64,000 bases of DNA, from contig NZ_CH672413.1 of the NCBI RefSeq assembly GCF_000152705.1, forward strand, positions 1,277,978-1,341,977, written 5' to 3'. This document shows, in pieces, positions 28,379-35,248 of this stretch (position 1 is the stretch's first letter; the number at the start of each line of letters is the position of its first letter). The stretch is from Janibacter sp. HTCC2649. Lineage in GTDB: Bacteria; Actinomycetota; Actinomycetes; Actinomycetales; Dermatophilaceae. The notes beneath the pieces are model-generated. The model searched no databases. It was not told the DNA's origin and saw only the letters and a list, made by a program, of their open reading frames with translations. A program made the position numbers and the translations under genes.

Positions 28379-30577
28379 ATGCTCCCTGTCGCCACGCACT
28401 GCCCCTACTGCGCTCTGCAGTGCGCCCAGACGCTCACGCCGGACACCACCGGCGTGAGCGTCGCCGGGCGCGACTTCCCCACCAATCGGGGAGGTCTCTG
28501 CCAGAAGGGCTGGACCAGCGCGTCGGTGCTGCGTGCGCCGGATCGCCTCACCACTCCCCTGATGCGTGGCGCTTCTGGGGAGCTGGAGCCAACGACGTGG
28601 GAGTTTGCGCTCGACCTCATTGCGTTGCGGCTCAGGGTAATTCGCGCCGAGCACGGGGCGGATGCGGTGGCCGTCTTCGGTGGCGGTGGGTTGACCAACG
28701 AGAAGGCTTACCAGCTCGGCAAGTTCGCCCGCATCGCCCTGGGGACGGCGAACATCGACTACAACGGACGCTTCTGCATGAGCAGTGCTGCAGCGGCGGC
28801 CAACCGTTCGTTGGGGATCGACCGCGGGCTCCCCTTCCCGCTCACCGACCTCGGCGGCGCGCAGGCTGTCCTCCTGCTGGGGAGCAACCTCGCCGAGACG
28901 ATGCCTCCTGCCGTGGCGCACCTGGCGGGCGCCCGGGCCGCCGGTGGGCTCGTCGTCGTCGACCCGCGCATCAGCGCGACGGCGACTCTCGCCGACAAGG
29001 GACAGGGGGTACACCTCCAACCCGTGCCCGGCACGGACCTTGTCGTGCTTCTGGGCCTCCTCCACGTGACGTTCGCCGAGGGACTGGCCGACACGGCATA
29101 CATCGCTTCTCGCACAGCCGGAGTCGACGACGTCCGCCGGCTCGCCGCGGCCTGGTGGCCCGAGCGGGTCGAGCAGGTCGCCGGGGTGCCGGTGACCCTC
29201 CTGCGCGAGACGGCACGCCTGCTGGCTGCGGCCAGCCCGTCACGTGGCGGGTCCGGGGCGTACATCCTCACGGGCCGTGGCGTCGAGCAGTCGTCCCAAG
29301 GGACAGCGACCGTCAACGCCGCGATCAACCTCGCGCTGGCGCTGGGTCTGCCCGGTCGGGTCGGCTCGGGCTACGGCGCGATCACCGGGCAGGGCAACGG
29401 ACAGGGTGGGCGCGAGCACGGGCAGAAGTCGGACCAGCTCCCCGGCTACCGGATGATCGACGACCCGGCAGCACGAGCGCACGTGGCCTCGGTGTGGGGT
29501 GTCGACCCGGCGATCATCCCGGGCAAGGGCAAGCCTGCCGTCGAGCTGCTCGACTCGCTCGGTCGGGAGGACGGTCCGCGCGCATTGCTCGTCCACGGGG
29601 CCAACGTCCGTGTGTCCGCGCCCAACTCCACCCATGTCGGCGACCGCCTCGATGCCCTCGAGTTGCTGGTCGTCTGCGACGTCGTCCCCTCGGAGACGGC
29701 GCAACGTGCTGACGTCGTCCTCCCCGTGCTCCAGTGGGCCGAAGAGGAGGGCACGATGACCTCCCTCGAAGGGCGAATCCTGCGTCGCCGCAGGGCTGTT
29801 GACGCGCCGAGCGGGGCGCGGTCCGAACTCTGGCTGTGGCGTGAACTGGCCGACCGGCTCGACGCTCCGGGCACCTGGGACACGGACCCCTCGCTGGTCT
29901 TCGACGAGCTGGCACGGGCGAGCGCTGGCGGCCGGGCCGACTACAGCGGCCTCAGCCACGAACGCCTCGACGCCGAGCCTGATCTCTACTGGCCCTGCCC
30001 AGCCACCGACGGCGAGCCGCACCCGGGCACCCCACGTCTCTTCCTCGACAACTTCCCCACCCCGGATGGCCGTGCTCGGTTCATCGCCGTCGACGACCAC
30101 GGCCCGGCCGAGGACGTGCGCTCCGACGCGCCGATCCACCTGGTGACCGGGCGTGTCCTTCAGCACTACCAGTCGGGTGCGCAGACCCGACGCGTCGACG
30201 CTCTCGTCGCCGCCTCCCCCGCGGCCTTCGTCGAGATCCACCCGATCCTCGCCGACCTGCACGGCATCGCCGCGGGCGACCTCGTCAGCCTGACGAGTTC
30301 GCGCGGCATCGTCATGGCACCGGCTCGCATCACCGACTCGGTGCGACCGGACACGGTCTTCATGCCGTTCCACTGGGCCGGCACCGAGAGCGTCAACCGC
30401 GTCACGAACGACGCCACGGACCCCATCTCGGGCATGCCCGAGTTCAAGGTCTGCGCCGTCACCGTGGCCCGCGCAGACCTCTCCCCTACCCCCACGCGCA
30501 GCCGACAACTTTCGTCCAATAGGACGCGTTTGGCGCAGTCGGCAACGCCAGCATTCACCACGGAGGTCCTGACATGA
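28379..30577 (+). CDS. assimilatory nitrate reductase catalytic subunit (molybdopterin)
   Basis: 732 residues. Cytosolic Mo-bisMGD enzyme reducing nitrate to nitrite. The N-terminal [4Fe-4S] ligands are C8, C11 and C15 (CPYCALQC) and C41 (GLCQKGW), with no twin-arginine signal. FGGGGLTNEKAYQLGKFAR, a NGRFCMSSAAAAANRSLG loop, and the C-terminal MopB binding domain (HLVTGRVLQHYQSGAQTRR) follow. It is the NasC/NarB type rather than the membrane NarG type. The stop overlaps the next gene (ATGA), which supplies electrons. Confidence 0.93.
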   Translation: MLPVATHCPYCALQCAQTLTPDTTGVSVAGRDFPTNRGGLCQKGWTSASVLRAPDRLTTPLMRGASGELEPTTWEFALDLIALRLRVIRAEHGADAVAVFGGGGLTNEKAYQLGKFARIALGTANIDYNGRFCMSSAAAAANRSLGIDRGLPFPLTDLGGAQAVLLLGSNLAETMPPAVAHLAGARAAGGLVVVDPRISATATLADKGQGVHLQPVPGTDLVVLLGLLHVTFAEGLADTAYIASRTAGVDDVRRLAAAWWPERVEQVAGVPVTLLRETARLLAAASPSRGGSGAYILTGRGVEQSSQGTATVNAAINLALALGLPGRVGSGYGAITGQGNGQGGREHGQKSDQLPGYRMIDDPAARAHVASVWGVDPAIIPGKGKPAVELLDSLGREDGPRALLVHGANVRVSAPNSTHVGDRLDALELLVVCDVVPSETAQRADVVLPVLQWAEEEGTMTSLEGRILRRRRAVDAPSGARSELWLWRELADRLDAPGTWDTDPSLVFDELARASAGGRADYSGLSHERLDAEPDLYWPCPATDGEPHPGTPRLFLDNFPTPDGRARFIAVDDHGPAEDVRSDAPIHLVTGRVLQHYQSGAQTRRVDALVAASPAAFVEIHPILADLHGIAAGDLVSLTSSRGIVMAPARITDSVRPDTVFMPFHWAGTESVNRVTNDATDPISGMPEFKVCAVTVARADLSPTPTRSRQLSSNRTRLAQSATPAFTTEVLT

Positions 30578-32034
30578 GACTGGTCGTCATCGGCAACGGC
30601 ATGGTCGGATCACGGTTCGTCGAGGACCTGCTGCGGCGCGACACCGGCGGAAAGTACGACGTCACGGTGCTCGGCGCCGAGGGGTGCGAGCCCTACAACC
30701 GTGTCCTCCTCAGTGAGGTCGTCGCCGGCCGCTACGACCTCACGTCGCTCACCTTGCCCACGCCTGACCACCCTCGGCTGACTGTGCTCCGCGGCACGAC
30801 GGCGGCGGCCATCGACCGCCACGACCGAGTCGTCACGACGACCGACGGCAGCCGACACCGCTACGACCAGCTCGTCCTCGCCACCGGCGCCGAGGCGCGC
30901 ATCCCCCCGCTCGCCGGGCTCGACAACGGCACCGGCACCCTCCCGCTCGGAGTGCACGCACTGCGCAGTACCGACGACGCCCGGGAAATCATTGCGGCCA
31001 CGCTCAATTCACGTCGCGCGGTCGTTCTCGGGGCCGGCGTCCTCGGGATCGAGGCCGCGAGCGGGCTGGCTCAGCGCGGGTGCGCGGTGACGATCGTCCA
31101 CCCGGCCGCCGCCCTCATGGAGCGCCAGCTCGACACCTCCGCGAGCAGCGTGCTCGCCAGCGCGATGCCCGAACTGGGGATCCACCCACGGATCGGTGTG
31201 GGAGCGGAAGCCGCAGTGGTCGCGAACGGGCGACTCACCGGCATACGCCTCACTGACGGCGACGTCGTCGAGTCCGACCTCCTCCTCGTCGCCACCGGAA
31301 CGATCACCAACACGGCGATCGCCGCCGAGGCCGGGATCCCCTGCGAGAGAGGGATTCTCGTCGACGACACCGCGAGCACGGCGGATGCCCGGATCTTCGC
31401 CATCGGCGACTGTGCCCAACCACCGAGCGGGGCGATGGGTCTCGTCGCCCAGGGCTGGGACCAGGCCCGCGCACTCGCCGACCGACTCACCGGAACCACT
31501 GTCCGACGGCGAGGAGCCGACACCACGAGCAGTGACGTCGTGCGGGTCAAGGCTTACGGGCTCGACGTCGTCACCATGGGCGTGTGCGGTGGTTCACGCG
31601 CGGACGACCCCGCCCAGCGCACGCTCAGCCTCTCGGATCCTGACGCGGGTCGGCACGTCGAGGTCGTCGTCTCGGGCGACCGGCTCGTCGGCGCCACCTG
31701 CGTCGGTGCCGGTCAGGTCGCGGCCGATCTCGTCGCGGCATACACCCGGCGCACACCGGTCCCGAGCGACCCGGCCCGGCTGCTCCTCACGGCCCTGTCT
31801 GCCGCGCCGGTGGTGGCAACGACTCCCGATGCACTTCCCGAGGACGCTGCGGTGTGCCGGTGCAACAGCGTCACGAAGGCCGACATTCGCGAAGCCCACG
31901 CCTGCGGTGCACGGTCGGTCGACGAGATCGCCACGGCGACCCGAGCGACCACGGGGTGCGGCGGCTGCAAGGACGAGGTCTGCGGTCTGCTCGGCTGGCT
32001 GACCGAGCAGACCCCTGCCACCGCCGTCCGCTGA
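30574..32034 (+). CDS. FAD-dependent oxidoreductase with BFD [2Fe-2S] domain, nitrate reductase electron-transfer subunit
   Basis: 486 residues. NirB-N-terminal-like FAD/NAD(P)H domain (GNGMVGSRFVEDLL; second dinucleotide fold VVLGAGVLGIEAASGLAQRG; FAD-closing ARIFAIGDCA), followed by a BFD-type [2Fe-2S] domain near the C-terminus. The cluster cysteines are in VCRCNSV and GCGGCKDEVC. It passes NAD(P)H electrons to the nitrate reductase encoded just upstream, corresponding to NasB of assimilatory systems. It ends the first nitrate unit; the next block is a broken fic gene. Confidence 0.88.
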   Translation: MRLVVIGNGMVGSRFVEDLLRRDTGGKYDVTVLGAEGCEPYNRVLLSEVVAGRYDLTSLTLPTPDHPRLTVLRGTTAAAIDRHDRVVTTTDGSRHRYDQLVLATGAEARIPPLAGLDNGTGTLPLGVHALRSTDDAREIIAATLNSRRAVVLGAGVLGIEAASGLAQRGCAVTIVHPAAALMERQLDTSASSVLASAMPELGIHPRIGVGAEAAVVANGRLTGIRLTDGDVVESDLLLVATGTITNTAIAAEAGIPCERGILVDDTASTADARIFAIGDCAQPPSGAMGLVAQGWDQARALADRLTGTTVRRRGADTTSSDVVRVKAYGLDVVTMGVCGGSRADDPAQRTLSLSDPDAGRHVEVVVSGDRLVGATCVGAGQVAADLVAAYTRRTPVPSDPARLLLTALSAAPVVATTPDALPEDAAVCRCNSVTKADIREAHACGARSVDEIATATRATTGCGGCKDEVCGLLGWLTEQTPATAVR

Positions 32035-32036
32035 AC

Positions 32037-32911
32037 CCCTCACCGCACTCCGTCCGGGCGTGGAGACACCGTGCGGCCGCCATCATCGCCAACAAGCCGA
32101 TCGAGCTGCGCACCCGAAGCGAACAAGAGTTCGCCGGCTACCGCGCTGCACTCGACGACCTGTTCGCCGGGGACTGGCGCCCCCTGAACGTCGGCCTGAT
32201 TCTTCACCTGCACCGGCTGCTGTTCGCAGAAACAATGACCACCGGTGGGAGTTTCAAGGCGAGCGACAGTCTTGTCGTCGATCGGTCTCCCGACGGAGTC
32301 CAGGCCGTCCGCTTCAAGCCCGTCCCTGCCGCTCGCACCGAGTATTGCGCCGCCGACCTCATCGACCGCTATGCCGATGCCGTCAAGACGAACCAACACC
32401 ACCCAGTGCTCCTCGTCGGCCTTTCGTCCTGGATCTGCTCATCATCCACCCGTTCGAAGACGGCAACGGTCGCGTGGCACGCGCCCTGACGAACGCCCTT
32501 CTCGCCGAAGCCGGCTATGGAGTGGGCCGCTACGTGTCGCTCGAACAGCTCATCGCCGAAACTGCGGACGACTACTACCGGGCGTTGCTCGACTCAACCC
32601 ATGACTGGGACGACCACGCCAACGACCCGTGGCCCTGGCTGAAGTACTTCAGCCAGCTCCTCGCTCAGGGCTACGCCCGTTTCGCTGAGGGTGTTGCCGC
32701 CGATAGGTCTGGAGGCACGAAAGCGGAACGCGTCCGCGAGCACGTCTTGCGGCATGGTGCGACTGTCTTTGCGATCTCCGATGTCAGAGCCGCGCTACCC
32801 GGGATCAGTGATCCGACCATCCGACTCGTCCTCAATGAGCTGAAGGACGAAGGGCTCGTCAGGCCGCAGGGCACAGGGCGCTCCGCCGTGTGGCTGCGTG
32901 TGGCCACGTAG
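32037..32911 (+). pseudogene. Fic-family protein, frameshifted and without start codon
   Basis: The N-terminal part (about 32037-32425) includes IIANKPIELRTRSEQEFAGY and the Fic-N-like LILHLHRLLFAETM. The C-terminal part is in another frame and starts near VLDLLIIHPF, with the active-site loop HPFEDGNGR (AMPylator motif) and a winged helix at the end. Joining them needs one extra base at the CCTTTCG run near 32421; an added T would restore GLFVLD. No ATG, GTG or TTG stands in frame after the preceding stop, so the 5' end also looks lost. A single-base sequencing or assembly error could explain the shift but not the missing start. The intact gene would encode a cytosolic AMP-transferase. Confidence 0.75.
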
Positions 32912-32966
32912 GCCGCTCCCGCTCGCCGTGGCCGAATTGGCGTGCGGTTGTGGGTAACGTCCCCTC

Positions 32967-33341
32967 ATGACTGAAGCGTGGAGCGTCCTTGACGACGAAC
33001 GAAGGGTCAGTGGAGCCGCAGCAGCGGCCCTCGTGACCGCGAACGTCGACGACAGCCAGCTGACGACCTGCTTTCGCAGCGACCTCGGCCGGCTTCTGGT
33101 GGTCGTGTCGAACGGCACCCGTTCGATGGTCGTGCTGATGAAGGGTGAGGGCGACCCCGGGGAGCACGCCGTGTCGCCCGACGCGGCCGGCTCCAGCGAC
33201 GGGTACGTGCTCGAGAACGGACAAGAGGACTCGTACGAGAACGCAGACACTGTTCCTGTGGCTGACGCGCTCGAAGCAGTGCGTTCCATCATCGATTCCG
33301 GCCGACCGCCGGGCGGATCATCGTGGAGCGTCGATCGCTGA
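32967..33341 (+). CDS. Imm1-like immunity protein
   Basis: 124 residues, soluble, no signal peptide. The layout is that of Imm1-family immunity proteins of polymorphic toxin systems: a beta-rich middle (FRSDLGRLLVVVSNG), a long polar loop, and a closing helix with VADALEAVRSIIDSGRPP followed by a Trp. No toxin gene is adjacent. The ATG at 32967 lacks a strong ribosome binding site. The family call is by pattern only. Confidence 0.5.
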   Translation: MTEAWSVLDDERRVSGAAAAALVTANVDDSQLTTCFRSDLGRLLVVVSNGTRSMVVLMKGEGDPGEHAVSPDAAGSSDGYVLENGQEDSYENADTVPVADALEAVRSIIDSGRPPGGSSWSVDR

Positions 33342-33345
33342 GGGC

Positions 33346-33420
33346 TCAGCAGTCTTCCACGATCATGACCATCACTCGATGGGCCTCGTCGCGAAACTCC
33401 CCGAGGTCGAACGTGGCCAC
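33346..33420 (-). CDS. possible 24-residue ORF or gene remnant
   Basis: A GTG-started frame encodes VATFDLGEFRDEAHRVMVMI and VEDC with good high-GC codon use, unlike the surrounding non-coding sequence. The frame beside it, further upstream on the minus strand (about 33420-33490), also reads protein-like (HPEFLGGEAFEVPQPLAG). One frameshifted remnant is as likely as a true microprotein. No homologue is recognised. Confidence 0.22.
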   Translation of the reverse strand: MATFDLGEFRDEAHRVMVMIVEDC

Positions 33421-33498
33421 TCCCTGCCGGCCAGCGGTTGCGGCACCTCGAACGCCTCTCCACCCAGAAATTCCGGGTGTGCGTCATCGCAGGGCTGG

Positions 33499-33551
33499 CG
33501 ATGCGACGGCTGGGGCATGCCCCAAGTATTCAGGGCGCGGCCGTCGCATCG
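33499..33551. repeat. nested inverted repeats in intergenic region
   Basis: CGATGCGACGGC (33499-33510) pairs perfectly with GCCGTCGCATCG (33540-33551). Directly inside it sits the 14-bp perfect palindrome TGGGGCATGCCCCA (33511-33524). The structure is 90 bp before the small membrane-protein gene at 33641. It could be a cruciform, a protein-binding site or an RNA fold. Apart from this and the remnant at 33346-33420, the 300-bp gap between 33341 and 33641 shows nothing. Confidence 0.6.
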
Positions 33552-33640
33552 GGGATGGTCAGCACGTGCTTCCACCGAAGCGACCGTGGCAGTAGCGTTG
33601 GTGCACGGCGTTCGGCCGGTTTGCATCCAAGGAGGTTGCG

Positions 33641-33793
33641 ATGGCTGTTCCTTCACCCGTGGCTCCGCCGCGGCTTCGCATGATGAGTCCTCTGGACCTT
33701 GACGAGCACCCCACGCGTGCTGTGCGTGACCACGTGGTCGCGCTCGCAGGGTTGGTCCTCTTCTGCGCGGTGGTGTTGCTCATGGGCCGTTGA
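33641..33793 (+). CDS. 50-residue single-span membrane protein
   Basis: ATG at 33641 preceded by a full AAGGAGG five bases upstream, the best ribosome binding site in this region. The product has a Pro/Arg-rich N-terminal 35 residues (SPLDLDEHPTRAVRDH) and one C-terminal hydrophobic helix (VALAGLVLFCAVVLLMG), so it is a tail-anchored or single-pass membrane protein. No family recognised. It faces the converging hypothetical gene at 33829. Confidence 0.6.
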   Translation: MAVPSPVAPPRLRMMSPLDLDEHPTRAVRDHVVALAGLVLFCAVVLLMGR

Positions 33794-33828
33794 CCGCTGA
33801 CTGAGGAACTCCGCGAGAACTGGCCCTG

Positions 33829-34092
33829 TCAGCCCGCTTGAGCGGGCCCTTCGAGGCGCTCGACGCGCTCGCGGGCGACGTCATAGGCCTCGTCGAGCGC
33901 GTGGTGCAGAAAGGTGATGAGGTCGGGCACTTCATCGGCTGAAAGCCGGAAGGTGCTGATGCACACGTTGTTTCGCCACAGCGAGAGGACGACGACCTGC
34001 TGCTCCTGGTGCCAAGTCGCGCGAAGCGAGCGGCCATCACCGCGCACGTCGGGCAGGACCATCCCAGTTCGAGTCGTGCGCTCCAGGGCCAT
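33829..34092 (-). CDS. conserved hypothetical protein, 87 residues
   Basis: A small soluble protein whose core WHQEQQVVVLSLWRNNVCIS and TFRLSADEVPDLITFL has the strand-strand-helix layout of a widespread actinobacterial family of unknown function. No catalytic motif, membrane helix or signal peptide is seen. Codon use is normal for the window. Confidence 0.7.
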   Translation of the reverse strand: MALERTTRTGMVLPDVRGDGRSLRATWHQEQQVVVLSLWRNNVCISTFRLSADEVPDLITFLHHALDEAYDVARERVERLEGPAQAG

Positions 34093-34209
34093 GTGTCATT
34101 GTGACCCCGCCCATCACAATCCACCAGACCCATTCCCGCCCCTCGGCTGGGGCGACACGTGCGCCCGTTCCCACCGTCGCCCCCCGGAGGGTGGCGGCAT
34201 ACTCGCTGC

Positions 34210-34497
34210 ATGACCCAGCCAGTGCTGCTCGGCGCCTCACGGTCCATCATCGACGGTTCGGCCGAGTGGCCGATCCACGGCCTGCGTCATCGTGCCGAGG
34301 GCCAGACCAGCGGTTGGTACGTGTGGTCCGGCGAACTCTCGGACGCAGACGACTTCTTCCAGCCGTGGCACCACGAACACTTCCTCGAGCAATGGCCCGA
34401 GCTTGCCCACCTGCTCGACCTCCCGCCCGGATCTCGGTTCCTCGTCGCCCCGGGGCACGAAGACCACTGGGAGGACCCCGCACTGCTCGACGTCTGA
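34210..34497 (+). CDS. Imm33-like protein, 95 residues
   Basis: A compact acidic protein. GWYVWSGELSDADDFFQPWH followed by HLLDLPPGSRFLVAPG and WEDPALLD matches the pattern of DUF2185/Imm33-type immunity proteins, where a surface-exposed GW..SGE strand precedes an aspartate-rich turn. The octamer GCGGCATAC lies 8 bp before the ATG. No neighbouring toxin is seen. Family call tentative. Confidence 0.5.
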   Translation: MTQPVLLGASRSIIDGSAEWPIHGLRHRAEGQTSGWYVWSGELSDADDFFQPWHHEHFLEQWPELAHLLDLPPGSRFLVAPGHEDHWEDPALLDV

Positions 34498-34535
34498 CCT
34501 GTTCACCGGCAGGAGCCTGCTGGGTGAGGGACGGA

Positions 34536-35090
34536 TCAGACCGCTGGGGCCCGAGCAACGTCGTAGGGGTCCCAGTCGAGCCTCCAGAAGGCCTCCAACC
34601 CGTTCTCCGAGATGAACTCCCGCTCGACCGCGTACGTCGGGTACATGCCCACGACCACGATCGGGAGATCGTCGCCGACGTCGACTGTTGCGTCGTCCGG
34701 TCCGAAGGCCAGAGGATCAAACACGACGAAGCCATCGAGGGAAGAGCCAGTAGCCACGGGCTCCCCGAAGTTGATCGTGTCGCCGTAGCCGAACGGACAG
34801 TCGTGCCGCAGCTGCTCGGCGAGGTAGGCGATGGCGAGAACCCATGCTGGATCATCCGACCGCACGCTGATCGACAGCTCCGGACGGCCCAGACGCCACG
34901 ACTCCTGACGCGTCAGGGACAACCCGTAGGTCACCCCCAGGAGCAGCCCGTCTTCCGGCATGTCCCGATAGCCGATTGCCGTCAGGCCCTTGTGCCCCGA
35001 CGCCGTCGCCTCGATCGGCCAGAACTGCGGCTCAACACCCCCGCTCAGTCCGTCGAGGTGCGCGAGGAACCTCTCCACCCGTGTGCTCAC
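34536..35090 (-). CDS. suppressor of fused (SUFU) domain protein
   Basis: 184 residues from a GTG. The sequence follows bacterial SUFU-family proteins: HLDGLSGGVEPQFWPIEATA at the start, then GLLLGVTYGLSLT, WVLAIAYLAEQLR, and a DPYDVAR tail. In bacteria this family is best known as an immunity component next to polymorphic toxins. It converges with the Imm33-like gene and is divergent from nirB. No toxin gene is near, so it may be an orphan immunity gene. Confidence 0.8.
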   Translation of the reverse strand: MSTRVERFLAHLDGLSGGVEPQFWPIEATASGHKGLTAIGYRDMPEDGLLLGVTYGLSLTRQESWRLGRPELSISVRSDDPAWVLAIAYLAEQLRHDCPFGYGDTINFGEPVATGSSLDGFVVFDPLAFGPDDATVDVGDDLPIVVVGMYPTYAVEREFISENGLEAFWRLDWDPYDVARAPAV

Positions 35091-35187
35091 GCCTTCATCC
35101 TGCCGCCTCCGAAGGGCACGGCGTTCCAAAAACCCTCCCGAGCAGGGACCAACTTCACCGCAGCCACGGCGTCCGTGTGAGGACCGT

Positions 35188-35225
35188 TTTACGCAGGGGA
35201 AACAGTTGAACCACCGTCCCGAAAC
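35188..35225 (+). promoter_or_regulatory. GlnR box upstream of nirB
   Basis: TTTAC-6-GAAAC-6-ACCAC-6-GAAAC reproduces the four-element, six-base-spaced GlnR consensus of actinobacteria (gTnAc-n6-GaAAc, twice), with both GaAAc elements perfect. It ends 23 bp before the nirB ATG. GlnR is the global nitrogen regulator, so induction of nitrite reduction under nitrogen limitation is expected. Confidence 0.8.
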
Positions 35226-35248
35226 GGCGCGTCCATAACGTCGGCGAC

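Noticed and set aside
26903-29712. Long frames on both strands over narK and the nitrate reductase gene (720 and 832 codons)
   Set aside because: Both are shadows of narK and nitrate reductase, whose motifs are clear; their composition is Arg/His/Pro-rich with no domain.
32380-32460. Programmed -1 frameshift in the fic gene
   Set aside because: The CCTTTCG run is short, there is no downstream stem-loop that I can see, and the gene also lacks an in-frame start codon, so decay or sequence error is more likely.
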